A DNA stretch of 39,136 nucleotides from Martinezella rhizogenes (GCF_027460065.1 NZ_JAPYZZ010000029.1:1-39136); one strand, 5' to 3'; counted from the stretch's first letter, positions 14,953-27,349 are shown. A program made the numbers and translations. Notes: generated from the sequence alone by a model not told the origin.

Positions 14953-15672
14953 ATGGACGACCAAAGACCCCTGCTTTCATCGTTTCTCGTGCGCCGCGCA
15001 GCCATCATTGCCGGAATTCTTCTCATCCTTCTCGCCGGCCTCAATGTCGGGATCAAATGGTATGGCGAGCGGATTCTCAAGGCGGGACATGTGACCGATA
15101 CCGATGAGGTGGAGATCACCATCGGCAATGATCGGCTGAAACTCGCCAGGAACACGCTGCGAACGCCCTCCGAGCGACTGGGTGGCGAAAGCGAACGGGT
15201 CGACCTTTATCTCACCTGGCCTGACCTCAAAGGATATGAGGAGGCGAATCGCGCGATCTTCGACGATCCGGCCCAGGCGGCGGGGCTGATCTTCGTCCAG
15301 CTCTCGCAAAGCACCATGTCGGAAGATATGTCCGGCCGTTTCGGGCCGATCTATTCACGGCTGACCGAAGGAGAGCCGGTGCCGCTGAAACACGGCCTCC
15401 TGCTGCATCGCCTGCGCGCCGATTCCGGCTATGGCAAGGAAGTCATCGTGACCGGCGAGCGTGAAAACGACAATACCTTTGTGGCGCGCTGCCTCCTGCC
15501 GCAGACCCCGCAGGAATCAACGGGCAGCGATTGCCAGAGGGACATCCACATCGGCCAGGATCTCAGCCTGTTCTACCGCTTCTCCGCCAGCCTGCTGCCG
15601 CAATGGCAAAAGCTCGATGCGGATGTGAAAACCTATGTTGCTCAACGCCTCGTAAAAGACGGAAAGCCGTGA
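14953..15672 (+). CDS. Membrane-anchored protein of unknown function
   Basis: The 239-residue protein has one N-terminal transmembrane helix (about 14-33, AAIIAGILLILLAGLNVGI) after a short cytosolic end. The remainder is probably periplasmic and hydrophilic, with two cysteines (CLLPQT and DCQRD). A likely beta-rich segment contains VDLYLTWPDLKGYEEAN. It resembles uncharacterised conserved rhizobial proteins by general impression only. The divergent zinc-ribbon gene and the SPOR D,D-carboxypeptidase 138 bases downstream on the same strand are its neighbours. No function is proposed. Confidence 0.75.
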   Translation: MDDQRPLLSSFLVRRAAIIAGILLILLAGLNVGIKWYGERILKAGHVTDTDEVEITIGNDRLKLARNTLRTPSERLGGESERVDLYLTWPDLKGYEEANRAIFDDPAQAAGLIFVQLSQSTMSEDMSGRFGPIYSRLTEGEPVPLKHGLLLHRLRADSGYGKEVIVTGERENDNTFVARCLLPQTPQESTGSDCQRDIHIGQDLSLFYRFSASLLPQWQKLDADVKTYVAQRLVKDGKP

Positions 15673-15810
15673 CACGCCACGGCACGGATTACGCACGAAA
15701 AGTCGCATTTTATGGAAGGCGGATACCTTTCATAAACCACTTGGTAACGCCATCCCGATAAAGTTTCTTCCCGGAGCATCGGGCGGGGCGTGTCCGAGCG
15801 GAACAGAAAT

Positions 15811-17292
15811 ATGCGATTGAAGAGTTCAGCAGTGTTGAAAAGTCTATCTGGAGCACATTCGCGCAAAGCGGGTGCAACGTCTTTCGTAAGGTTTATTGCG
15901 TTAACCCTTGCTGCGGCGTTCATAACCGCAACATCCGTTCAGACCGCAAAGGCCGACCCGAAATATGCGGGTATCGTCATCGACGCAAAGTCCGGCAAGG
16001 TCCTTTATGGTGAGGATCCTGACGGCCTGCGTTATCCGGCGTCGCTGACGAAGATGATGACGCTTTATCTGACATTCGAGGCGCTCAACAGCGGACGTAT
16101 TTCGCTTGATTCCAGGGTGACCGTTTCGGCCAATGCCGCCAAGGAGCCGCCTTCCAAGCTCGGCGTGCGCGCCGGCGGCAGCGTTACCGTGGAACAGGCT
16201 ATCCTTGCCCTCGTTACCCGTTCCGCAAACGATATGGCGACCGCGCTCGGCGAACATCTCGGCGGCTCGGAAGACCGTTTTGCCAGAATGATGACGGCAA
16301 AGGCCCGCGCACTCGGCATGACCCGCACGACCTATCGCAACGCCAACGGCCTGCCCAACACGGCGCAGATGACGACGGCACGAGACCAGGCCCGTCTCGG
16401 CATCGCGCTTCGTCAGCATTTCCCGCAATATTACGGCTATTTCAACACCCGAACCTTCAATTTCGGCAAGCAGGTGATCGGCAATCACAATCGCCTCGTT
16501 GGAACCGTGAAGGGCGTGGATGGCATCAAGACCGGTTACACCCGCGCAGCCGGCAGCAATCTCGCGACGTCAGCTCAGCTTGATGGCCGCTCTATCGTCG
16601 CTGTCGTTCTTGGCGGGCGCTCCAGTGCTGCCCGTGATGCCACCATGCGCAAGCTCGTTGCAACCTATCTGCCGCAGGCATCGCGCGGCGGCAACAGCAA
16701 CCTGATCGCACAAACGCGTTCGGCCCCGGTCGAAGAACCCGTTACCGTGGCGGCAGCCGTTCCTTCTCCTTCCGTGGCCGTCGCAGCAACCGATTCCGGC
16801 CTGCCCAACGCTGGACCGGTGCCGCAGGCCCGTTACGAAGAAGCACCCGTCACAGCCTTTGCAGGTTCTTCTTCCAATGCCGCCGTCAAGGCCATGGAAG
16901 CCGCCACCTGGCAGAAGGGCAAGGATCCGATCGTTCGCGCACCGGTCGCTCCCGATCGTAATCTGATCACCAACTCGACCAAGGTGGACAATATCGTTAC
17001 GGCATCGACGCCAGCTTCCGTCTCCGCCAGGGCAGAGGCACCGCAGGGTGGCTGGGTCATCCAGATCGGCGCATCGCCGGATGAAAACTCCGCCCGTGGC
17101 CTGCTGCAGAACGCGCAGGAAAAAGGCGGCGCGGCACTGCGCTCCGCAAAACCCTTCACGGTCGCGTTCAGCAAGGACGGTTCCCAGATCTACCGCGCCC
17201 GTTTCGGCGGCTTTGATGGCCAGAACGCTGCGGTAAATGCATGCAACGCATTGAAAAAGAAAGGCGTCAGCTGCTGGGCGTCACTCCAGTAA
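15811..17292 (+). CDS. D-alanyl-D-alanine carboxypeptidase with C-terminal SPOR domain
   Basis: From ATG 15811 this is a 493-residue exported peptidase; a GTG at 15790 would add 7 residues. After a signal peptide ending near AKA-DPKYA, the S11 motifs are complete: SLTK (Ser78-Lys81), SAN (138-140) and KTG (240-242, in DGIKTGYT). It removes the terminal D-Ala from peptidoglycan pentapeptides in the periplasm. A long Pro/Ala/Ser linker leads to a SPOR domain (about 418-493: WVIQIGASPDENSARGLL, YRARFGGF), which binds denuded septal glycan. It therefore probably acts at the division site. It contrasts with the degenerate paralogue at 10499. Confidence 0.93.
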   Translation: MRLKSSAVLKSLSGAHSRKAGATSFVRFIALTLAAAFITATSVQTAKADPKYAGIVIDAKSGKVLYGEDPDGLRYPASLTKMMTLYLTFEALNSGRISLDSRVTVSANAAKEPPSKLGVRAGGSVTVEQAILALVTRSANDMATALGEHLGGSEDRFARMMTAKARALGMTRTTYRNANGLPNTAQMTTARDQARLGIALRQHFPQYYGYFNTRTFNFGKQVIGNHNRLVGTVKGVDGIKTGYTRAAGSNLATSAQLDGRSIVAVVLGGRSSAARDATMRKLVATYLPQASRGGNSNLIAQTRSAPVEEPVTVAAAVPSPSVAVAATDSGLPNAGPVPQARYEEAPVTAFAGSSSNAAVKAMEAATWQKGKDPIVRAPVAPDRNLITNSTKVDNIVTASTPASVSARAEAPQGGWVIQIGASPDENSARGLLQNAQEKGGAALRSAKPFTVAFSKDGSQIYRARFGGFDGQNAAVNACNALKKKGVSCWASLQ

Positions 17293-17375
17293 CGGATGTT
17301 TCCGCAGGCGGTGCTTCATTGTCGAAACATCGCCTGTCTCCTCGAATTGTGTAATGAGTAGCGAGGCTTTCCAAG

Positions 17376-17636
17376 ATGGCAGTCAACGAGAATTATTCGG
17401 ACATTGCGTCTGGCAACGGGCATGGCAGTCAGTCGGTTCTGCATCCCATTCACGAGGCGGCAATGCGTATCGCCGATCTCGGTCTCAATCGTTCCAAGGC
17501 GAAGACGCGTGATCTCGTCAGCCTGCTTCTGTCGCACGGCGCCCGCGCATGGCGCGCCAACCAGCCGGAGGCCAGCATCCACCTTCATGTGGCCCGCCGC
17601 TCCGGGCGCGCGCCGATCCATATCCGAATTCGCTAG
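17376..17636 (+). CDS. Small conserved-looking protein, unknown function
   Basis: The 86-residue soluble protein starts at ATG 17376 and ends near a bidirectional terminator (17667-17702). It has no signal peptide or cysteines. The C-terminal part is Arg- and His-rich (LHVARRSGRAPIHIRIR), suggesting a basic tail. A weak GAGG site precedes the start. It lies between the SPOR D,D-carboxypeptidase and the convergent gyrA. I do not recognise it; coding is supported by its clean frame and position before a terminator. Confidence 0.6.
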   Translation: MAVNENYSDIASGNGHGSQSVLHPIHEAAMRIADLGLNRSKAKTRDLVSLLLSHGARAWRANQPEASIHLHVARRSGRAPIHIRIR

Positions 17637-17666
17637 CGAACCGAACCAGCGAGATAAGACCCAAAG

Positions 17667-17702
17667 AAAAACCCCGCGGTGCCTGAGCGCTGCGGGGTTT
17701 TC
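17667..17702. terminator. Bidirectional terminator between the 86-residue gene and gyrA
   Basis: AAAACCCCGC (17668-17677) and GCGGGGTTTT (17692-17701) form a GC-rich stem flanked by A-run and T-run, so it serves both converging transcripts. Confidence 0.8.
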
Positions 17703-17732
17703 CGTTGATTGACGAAAGAGAAACGAGGCGGC

Positions 17733-20525
17733 TTACGCCTCGCTCTCCGGTGTCTCAGGCGTATCCGGCAGATTGTCTTCCGCCTCGTCGCCATTGCCGT
17801 TTTCCGCTTCTTCGTCGCCTTCCGGCTCGTTGATGCGTTCCACGGAAACCACCTTCTCATCCTTGGCGGTAGAGAAGATCGTCACGCCCTTGGTGGCACG
17901 GCTGGCGATGCGGATGCCGTTGACCGGCACACGAATGAGCTGACCGCCATCGGAAACCAGCATGATCTGGTCGCCCTCTTCCACCGGAAAGGCAGCGACG
18001 AGTTCGCCGATTTCGTTGGTTTTCGAGGTGTCGGTGGCGCGGATGCCCTTGCCGCCACGACCCGAGGTGCGGAAGTCGTAAGAAGACGAACGCTTGCCGT
18101 AGCCCTTTACGGAAACCGTCAGCACGAACTCTTCGCGTGCCTTCAGTTCCTGGTAACGCTCTTCACCAAGTTCACCTTCTTCCGTCACCTCTTCGCCGAC
18201 GAGCGCGATATCCTCTTCATCGACGCCAGCGGCGCGCCGCTCGGCTGCCGAACGCTTGAGGTAAGCTGCACGCTCCCATGGTTCAGCGTCCACATGGCCG
18301 ACAATGGTCATGGAGATGATGCGGTCGCCTTCAGCCATGTTGATGCCACGCACGCCGACGGAGTTACGTCCGGCAAAGACGCGCACATCGTCCACGGGGA
18401 AGCGGATGCACTGGCCGAGCGCGGTCGTCAGCAACACATCGTCACGATCGGTACAGGTTTCGACGGAGAGGATTTCATCGCCGTCCTCGTCGAGCTTCAT
18501 GGCAATCTTGCCATTGCGGTTGACCTGTACGAAATCGCCGAGCTTGTTGCGGCGAACGGTACCGCGCGTCGTCGAGAACATCACGTCAAGCGTTTCCCAG
18601 GTCGTTTCGTCCTCGGGCAACGGCATGATGGTGGTGATGCGCTCGCCGGGCTCCAGCGGCAGCATGTTGATGAGGGCCTTGCCCTTGGATTGCGGCGTAC
18701 CGATCGGCAGGCGCCAGACCTTTTCCTTGTAGACGATACCGCGCGAGGAGAAAAACAGGACAGGCGTATGGGTATTGGCAACGAAGAGACGGTTGACGAA
18801 ATCCTCGTCGCGCGTCGCCATGCCGGAACGGCCCTTGCCGCCGCGACGCTGCGCCCGGTAGGTGGTCAGCGGCACACGCTTGATGTAACCGAGATGCGAA
18901 ACGGTGACGACCATATCCTCACGGGCGATGAGGTCTTCATCGTCCATATCGGGGCCGCCTTCAACGATCTGCGACCGGCGCGGCGTGCCGAACTCGTCGC
19001 GGATCGAAACAAGCTCATCCTTGACGATCTGCTGGATGCGCAGGCGCGATGACAGGATGTCGAGATACTCGCTGATCTCGGCGCCGATCTTGTTCAGCTC
19101 GTCGCCGATTTCATCGCGGCCAAGCGCGGTCAGGCGGGCAAGGCGCAATTCAAGAATGGCGCGTGCCTGCTCTTCGGAAAGATTGTAGGTGCCGTCTTCG
19201 TTGATGCGATGGCGCGGATCGTCGATCAGACGGATCAGGCTTTCCACATCCTGCGCCGGCCAGCGCCGCGTCATCAACTCTTCGCGGGCCGAAGCCGGAT
19301 CGGGAGCATGACGGATGACGCGGATGACCTCGTCAATATTGGCGACCGAAATCGCCAGACCGACCAACACATGCGCGCGATCGCGCGCCTTGCGCAGCAG
19401 ATACTTGGTGCGGCGGCTGACGACATCCTCACGGAAGGAAACGAAGGCACGCAGCATGTCCAGCAGCGTCATCTGTTCCGGCTTGCCGCCGTTCAGCGCC
19501 ACCATGTTGCAGCCGAAGGAGGTCTGCAGCGGCGTGTAGCGATAAAGCTGGTTCAGGATGACTTCGGCATTGGCGTCGCGCTTCAGTTCGATGACGACGC
19601 GGTAACCCTGACGGTCGGACTCGTCGCGCAGGTCGGAAATGCCCTCGATGCGCTTTTCCTTGACCAGTTCGGCCATCTTCTCGATCATCGTCGCCTTGTT
19701 CACCTGATAGGGGACTTCGGTGATGATGATCTGCTCGCGGTCGCCGCGCATCGGCTCAATGGTTGCGACACCACGCATGATGACCGATCCACGGCCGGTC
19801 TCATAGGCCGAGCGGATGCCCGAACGGCCCATGATCAGCGCGCCGGTCGGGAAATCCGGTCCGGGAATGATCTGCATCATGTCAGGCAGCTCAATCGCCG
19901 GATTTTCAATCAGCGCGATACAGCCGTCAATGACCTCGGACAGATTGTGCGGCGGAATATTGGTGGCCATGCCCACCGCGATGCCGCCTGCCCCGTTGAC
20001 CAGAAGGTTCGGGAACTTCGCGGGAACGACGACCGGCTCCTGCAGCGTGCCGTCATAGTTGTCGCGGAAATCGACCGTTTCCTTGTCGAGATCGTCGAGC
20101 AGCGAATGCGCGGCCTTTTCCAGGCGGCACTCGGTGTAACGTTCAGCCGCCGGCGGATCGCCGTCGATGGAGCCGAAATTGCCCTGCCCGTCGATCAGCG
20201 GCAGGCGCAGCGACCAGTCCTGCGCCATACGCGCCAGAGCGTCATAGATCGCCATGTTGCCGTGCGGATGGAATTTACCCATTACGTCACCGGTGACGCG
20301 GGCGCATTTGACGTATTTCTTGTTCCAGTCGATACCAAGTTCGGACATGCCGTAGAGGATACGGCGATGAACCGGCTTCAGGCCGTCTCGCACATCGGGA
20401 AGCGCGCGGGACACGATGACGCTCATGGCGTAATCGAGATACGACCGCTGCATTTCCTCCATGATGGAAATCGGTTCAATGCCTGGCGGAAGTTTTCCGC
20501 CGCCGGGGGGGCTCTGGTCAGTCAA
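17733..20525 (-). CDS. gyrA: DNA gyrase subunit A
   Basis: The 930-residue protein is the type II topoisomerase A subunit that cuts and rejoins DNA to introduce negative supercoils with GyrB. The catalytic tyrosine is Tyr130 in AAERYTE. The GyrA-box QRRGGKG is present in the C-terminal wrapping domain, followed by an acidic tail. The quinolone-resistance region reads HPHGNMAIYDA: Asn90, Met91 and Asp95 correspond to E. coli Asp82, Ser83 and Asp87. The ATG at 20525 gives a standard N-terminus. It is divergent from marC with a 217-base gap and ends at a shared bidirectional terminator. Confidence 0.98.
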   Translation of the reverse strand: MTDQSPPGGGKLPPGIEPISIMEEMQRSYLDYAMSVIVSRALPDVRDGLKPVHRRILYGMSELGIDWNKKYVKCARVTGDVMGKFHPHGNMAIYDALARMAQDWSLRLPLIDGQGNFGSIDGDPPAAERYTECRLEKAAHSLLDDLDKETVDFRDNYDGTLQEPVVVPAKFPNLLVNGAGGIAVGMATNIPPHNLSEVIDGCIALIENPAIELPDMMQIIPGPDFPTGALIMGRSGIRSAYETGRGSVIMRGVATIEPMRGDREQIIITEVPYQVNKATMIEKMAELVKEKRIEGISDLRDESDRQGYRVVIELKRDANAEVILNQLYRYTPLQTSFGCNMVALNGGKPEQMTLLDMLRAFVSFREDVVSRRTKYLLRKARDRAHVLVGLAISVANIDEVIRVIRHAPDPASAREELMTRRWPAQDVESLIRLIDDPRHRINEDGTYNLSEEQARAILELRLARLTALGRDEIGDELNKIGAEISEYLDILSSRLRIQQIVKDELVSIRDEFGTPRRSQIVEGGPDMDDEDLIAREDMVVTVSHLGYIKRVPLTTYRAQRRGGKGRSGMATRDEDFVNRLFVANTHTPVLFFSSRGIVYKEKVWRLPIGTPQSKGKALINMLPLEPGERITTIMPLPEDETTWETLDVMFSTTRGTVRRNKLGDFVQVNRNGKIAMKLDEDGDEILSVETCTDRDDVLLTTALGQCIRFPVDDVRVFAGRNSVGVRGINMAEGDRIISMTIVGHVDAEPWERAAYLKRSAAERRAAGVDEEDIALVGEEVTEEGELGEERYQELKAREEFVLTVSVKGYGKRSSSYDFRTSGRGGKGIRATDTSKTNEIGELVAAFPVEEGDQIMLVSDGGQLIRVPVNGIRIASRATKGVTIFSTAKDEKVVSVERINEPEGDEEAENGNGDEAEDNLPDTPETPESEA

Positions 20526-20742
20526 AACGGATCACATTCTCTGTTAAGAATCGGATGGATTTTTATAGCGGAAACAGCAACGTTAAGCCAATTTCCCGGC
20601 GAGTTTTGAACAGGCTTTTGCGTCATTTGCAAGACGAACGGCGCTTTTCACGATTTAGCCCGGCAAAAGCGCTACCGCTCCCTTTCAATGTTCCGGCGAG
20701 TTGCGTAGGCTCCGCCATAAAAACAGATGAGACGGGGAAAGA

Positions 20743-21372
20743 ATGGCCAGCAGCGAAACGCTCATCAACGCGCTCACCACACTCCTGGTCACGCTCGATC
20801 CGCCCGGTCTCGCCCCCGTTTTTCTGGCGCTCACCGTCGGCATGACGCGCGACCAGCGCAGCCAGGTGGCACTGCGCGGTTCCATCATCGCCTTTGGCAT
20901 TCTCGCCGTCTTCGCGCTCTTCGGCCTTGCCATTCTCAACCTTCTCGGCATTTCGCTCGGTGCCTTCCGCATCGCCGGCGGCCTTTTGCTGTTCTGGATC
21001 TCCTTCGAGATGATTTTCGAGAAACGCCAGGAGCGCAAGGAAAAGACCTCGGAAATCGCCATTACCAAGGATCACCTGCACAATCTGGCGGTCTTTCCGC
21101 TGGCCCTGCCGCTGATCGCCGGTCCGGGCGCCATTTCCGCCACCGTGCTGCTGGCCGGCTCGATGAAAACCACCGTCGAGATGGTGGTGCTCATCCTCAT
21201 CCTCGCTTTCGCCATGGCCCTCGTCTACGCCGCGCTGATCGTCTCGGAACGCATGGACCGTTTTCTCGGCAACACCGGCCGCGCGATCCTTACCCGGCTG
21301 CTCGGCGTGCTGCTGGCAGCACTTTCGGTGCAATTCGTGGTCGATGGCATAAAATCGGCCTTCGATTTCTGA
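20743..21372 (+). CDS. MarC-family integral membrane protein
   Basis: The 209-residue protein has about six transmembrane segments and the MarC signature LDPPGLAPVFLALT near 18-31 and FPLALPLIAGPGAISA near 118-133. MarC proteins were once thought to be involved in multidrug resistance, but their function is unproven. It is divergent from gyrA and followed 132 bases later by the HPP-CBS gene on the same strand. Confidence 0.92.
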   Translation: MASSETLINALTTLLVTLDPPGLAPVFLALTVGMTRDQRSQVALRGSIIAFGILAVFALFGLAILNLLGISLGAFRIAGGLLLFWISFEMIFEKRQERKEKTSEIAITKDHLHNLAVFPLALPLIAGPGAISATVLLAGSMKTTVEMVVLILILAFAMALVYAALIVSERMDRFLGNTGRAILTRLLGVLLAALSVQFVVDGIKSAFDF

Positions 21373-21504
21373 TCTCAGGCCTGATCGTATGTCTGCGCAA
21401 CAAAATCCCGCATCGGCCTATAACTCAGGAAATTCCATCCTTTAAATCCGGCCGCCATTTCGGCTAAAAGACCCACATATTTTCCGGATTCGAAAGTTCT
21501 CCTC

Positions 21505-22653
21505 ATGCGTTCCATGCTGCGCCGCCTGATCCCGGATGCCGCACCCGTCAGCAACAGGGAAAGGCTGCGTTCCGCAACCGGCGCCTTTGTCGGCATTCTG
21601 CTGACCGGTCTTCTCGGCAGTATGGCTCTGCGTTTCGATCCCACCCTGCCCGCCATGATTGCACCGATGGGCGCTTCGGCCGTGCTTTTATTCGCTGTGC
21701 CCTCCAGTCCGTTAGCGCAACCCTGGTCGATCCTGTGCGGCAATCTCGTATCGGCTTTCGTGGGTGTAACCGTGGCGCTGCTGGTGCCGGATCCATTCCT
21801 CGCCAGCGCACTCGCCATCAGCCTTGCCATTGCCGCGATGATGGCGCTGCGCTGCCTGCATCCGCCAAGCGGTGCCGTCGCGCTGACGGCCGTTCTCGGC
21901 GGTCCCGCGGTGCACAGCCTCGGTTATGGCTTTCTGCTCTGGCCGGTCGCCGGAAACTCGCTGATCCTTCTCGCTCTGGCGCTCGTCTATAACAATGCCA
22001 CCGGCCGCGCTTATCCCCATGGCCTGAAGCTTGGAAAGGCCGCCCACGGCACGACCGATCCCACCCCCATCCAGAAGATCGGCTTTTCCTCCACCGACCT
22101 CGACGAGGTGCTGAAAGAATATGACGAGGTCCTCGATATCGACCGGGACGAGCTCGAGACCATCCTGCGCAAGACCGAACTGCGTTCTTATCGCCGCCGC
22201 GCGCTGCATCTTGATTGCGCCAGTGTCATGTCGCGGGATGTGGTCGGCGTCGCCCCTGACGACAGCCTGCGCCATGCCCATGCGCTGATGCACAGCCACC
22301 ATTTCAAGGCGCTGCCCGTCACCGACGATAAGGCCGAGATCGTCGGCATCGTCACCCAGACGGATTTTCTGGAAAAGGCAAGCTGGAGAAACGGCCGCCC
22401 CTCCATCGGCTTCCTGCAGCGGCTGCGCCTCATTCTTTCAGGCGCAAGCGCCCCCAACGATACCGTCAAGGACATCATGACCTCACCGGTGAAAACCGTA
22501 AGGCCGGAGACTTCAATCGAGGAAGCCATCATCCGCTTTGCTGAGGAAGGGCTGCATTACCTGCCGGTCATCGACGCCAAGGGAAAGATGGTGGGCATCG
22601 TCTCGCAATCCGATGTCATGGTTGCGATGCTGGCGGACAAGGTGGCGTCCTGA
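21505..22653 (+). CDS. HPP-family membrane protein with two CBS domains
   Basis: The 382-residue protein has an N-terminal membrane domain of about four to five helices with the family motif LHPPSGA (His119-Pro121). Two CBS motifs follow, starting near CASVMSRDVVGVAPDD (about 239) and VKDIMTSPVKTVRPE (about 320). CBS pairs usually sense adenosine nucleotides. HPP proteins of cyanobacteria have been linked to nitrite uptake, but that is not shown here, so transport of an unknown solute is the best inference. It is convergent with ssb across a GC-rich hairpin. Confidence 0.88.
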   Translation: MRSMLRRLIPDAAPVSNRERLRSATGAFVGILLTGLLGSMALRFDPTLPAMIAPMGASAVLLFAVPSSPLAQPWSILCGNLVSAFVGVTVALLVPDPFLASALAISLAIAAMMALRCLHPPSGAVALTAVLGGPAVHSLGYGFLLWPVAGNSLILLALALVYNNATGRAYPHGLKLGKAAHGTTDPTPIQKIGFSSTDLDEVLKEYDEVLDIDRDELETILRKTELRSYRRRALHLDCASVMSRDVVGVAPDDSLRHAHALMHSHHFKALPVTDDKAEIVGIVTQTDFLEKASWRNGRPSIGFLQRLRLILSGASAPNDTVKDIMTSPVKTVRPETSIEEAIIRFAEEGLHYLPVIDAKGKMVGIVSQSDVMVAMLADKVAS

Positions 22654-22668
22654 GCAGCTGAAACATTA

Positions 22669-22700
22669 AAGGCGGGCAGCAGCCACGCTACGCCCGCCTT
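22669..22700. terminator. GC-rich hairpin between HPP-CBS and ssb genes
   Basis: AAGGCGGGC (22669-22677) and GCCCGCCTT (22692-22700) pair around a 14-base loop between two converging genes. Only short T-tracts follow on either strand, so efficiency is uncertain. Confidence 0.6.
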
Positions 22701-22721
22701 CCATCATTTGCGATCTCCCGC

Positions 22722-23261
22722 TTAGAACGGAATATCGTCGTCCATATCGTTGGAGAAGCCGCCGGAAGGCTGGCCACCGCCACGGGAGGAGCCGCCGCGC
22801 GGTGAGGACTGCTGGTCGTAACCGCCGCCGTAACCGGAGCCGCTGCCGCTGCCATAATCATTGCCGCCGCCGAAATCACCGCCGCCGCTACGGCCGCCGC
22901 CGCCCTCGCCGCGACCGTCAAGCATCGTCAGCGTGGAGTTGAAGCCCTGCAACACGATTTCGGTGGAGTAGCGGTCGTTGCCGGTCTGGTCCTGCCATTT
23001 GCGCGTCTGCAGCTGGCCTTCGATATAGAGCTTGGCGCCCTTCTTGACATATTGCTCGACGACCTTGCACAGGCCTTCGTTGAAAACCACGACGGTGTGC
23101 CATTCGGTCTTTTCCTTGCGCTCGCCGCTGTTGCGGTCACGCCAGGTTTCCGAGGTGGCGATACGCAGGTTGGCGATGGGGCGGCCATCCTGCGTCCGGC
23201 GGATTTCGGGATCGGCGCCGACATTCCCGATCAGAATTACCTTGTTTACGCTACCAGCCAT
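22722..23261 (-). CDS. ssb: Single-stranded DNA-binding protein
   Basis: The 179-residue protein has an N-terminal OB fold (about 1-110) with GNVGADPEIRRTQDGRPIAN and KKGAKLYIEGQLQTRKW. A long Gly/Ser/Tyr-rich linker follows, and the acidic DDDIPF tip recruits repair proteins. It coats ssDNA in replication and repair. ATG 23261 is preferred: the peptide MAGSVNKVILIGNVG is the family N-terminus and AGGA lies 7 bases upstream; the frame is open further upstream but not homologous. An SOS box lies 158 bases upstream, shared with divergent uvrA, so DNA damage probably induces it. Confidence 0.97.
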   Translation of the reverse strand: MAGSVNKVILIGNVGADPEIRRTQDGRPIANLRIATSETWRDRNSGERKEKTEWHTVVVFNEGLCKVVEQYVKKGAKLYIEGQLQTRKWQDQTGNDRYSTEIVLQGFNSTLTMLDGRGEGGGGRSGGGDFGGGNDYGSGSGSGYGGGYDQQSSPRGGSSRGGGQPSGGFSNDMDDDIPF

Positions 23262-23418
23262 CTCGTCATCCTGTCCGCCAGCCTTCATGACCGGCAATTG
23301 CATTTCAAAAAATTCGCCACACAATAACCACCGCCGCCCGCAAAGGGCACCGCGGCCAGGGAACTATCCACAAAGAATAATCTTAAGCTGTGGGAGCAGA
23401 CATTCGCGCTTGCAATTC

Positions 23419-23433
23419 GTTCCTTTTTTGTTC
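23419..23433. promoter_or_regulatory. LexA (SOS) box, GTTC-N7-GTTC
   Basis: The sequence GTTC-CTTTTTT-GTTC exactly matches the alphaproteobacterial LexA consensus. It lies in the 306-base region between the divergent ssb and uvrA genes, as in other rhizobia. Orientation points toward both; LexA control of uvrA is the strongest inference. Confidence 0.85.
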
Positions 23434-23567
23434 TATTAAATCGCAGATTTCGAGTCAAGCATTCCGAAAAGCTGCGACCGATAGGAAATAGACCTCGACA
23501 CCTCCGGCTGCGTCACTACATAAGGACGCGCTGCCATCAAGTGTATTATTTTTGTCCGAGCCTTGTC

Positions 23568-26489
<2,922 letters not shown>

Positions 26490-26542
26490 TCCGCAGCTTT
26501 GGCAAAGGTTCAAGAGGCCGAGAGCCTGAGGAGAAACTGCAT

Positions 26543-27343
26543 ATGTCGACATCAGGCACAATCCGCACCGGTATCGGCGGCTGGACTTTTGAGCCTTGGG
26601 AAGGCACGTTTTATCCGGAAAAGCTGACGAAGAAGCGCCAGCTCGAACATGCCAGCCGGCAATTGACGGCAATTGAGGTGAACGGCACCTATTACAGCAG
26701 CCAGAAGCCGGAAACCTTCGCCAAATGGGCCGCCGAAGTGCCCGAGGATTTCATCTTCTCGCTAAAGGCGAGCCGCTTCGTCACCAATCGCAGGGTTCTG
26801 GCCGAGGCCGGTGAATCCATGACGAAGTTTCTCACGCAGGGGCTGACGGAACTCGGATCCCATCTCGGCCCGATCCTCTGGCAGTTTGCGCCCACGAAGA
26901 AATTCGATGCGGATGATTTCGGTGCGTTTCTGGCGCTGCTGCCGGAAAAACAGGACGGCATTTCCCTGAGGCATGTGGTTGAGGTGCGCAACGAGACATT
27001 CCAGGTGCCGGAATTCATCGATCTCCTCGCCAAACACAAGGTCGCCGTCGTCTGCGCCGATCATCACGATTATCCGATGCTGCCGGATGTCACCGCCGAT
27101 TTCGTCTATTGCCGCCTGCAGAAGGGCGAGGACGATATCAAGACCTGTTATCCGCAGACCGGGATCAGCGACTGGGCCAAACGGGTCAAGACCTATGCGG
27201 CGGGCGGCGTGCCCGGCGATCTGCCGCTGATCGCGCCCGAGCGGAAGGTCGAAAAGACACCGCGCGATGTCTTCGCCTTCTTCATCACCGGCGGCAAGGT
27301 CAATGCGCCCGTGGGTGCGCAGGAACTGCAAAAAGCGGTCTGA
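26543..27343 (+). CDS. DUF72 family protein (YecE-like)
   Basis: The 266-residue TIM-barrel protein matches DUF72: RTGIGGWTFEPWEGTFYPEKL near 8-28, EVNGTYYSSQKPETF near 44-58, and the core LGPILWQFAPT near 107-117. Function is unknown, although it sits close to uvrA. It ends 7 bases before the convergent dusA stop. The ATG at 26543 follows GAGGAGAAACTGCAT; the start is well supported. Confidence 0.9.
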   Translation: MSTSGTIRTGIGGWTFEPWEGTFYPEKLTKKRQLEHASRQLTAIEVNGTYYSSQKPETFAKWAAEVPEDFIFSLKASRFVTNRRVLAEAGESMTKFLTQGLTELGSHLGPILWQFAPTKKFDADDFGAFLALLPEKQDGISLRHVVEVRNETFQVPEFIDLLAKHKVAVVCADHHDYPMLPDVTADFVYCRLQKGEDDIKTCYPQTGISDWAKRVKTYAAGGVPGDLPLIAPERKVEKTPRDVFAFFITGGKVNAPVGAQELQKAV

Positions 27344-27349
27344 GGTCTC

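Noticed and set aside
17709..20609. Long open frames (447 and 466 codons) on the plus strand opposite gyrA
   Set aside because: They mirror GyrA codon bias and resemble no protein.
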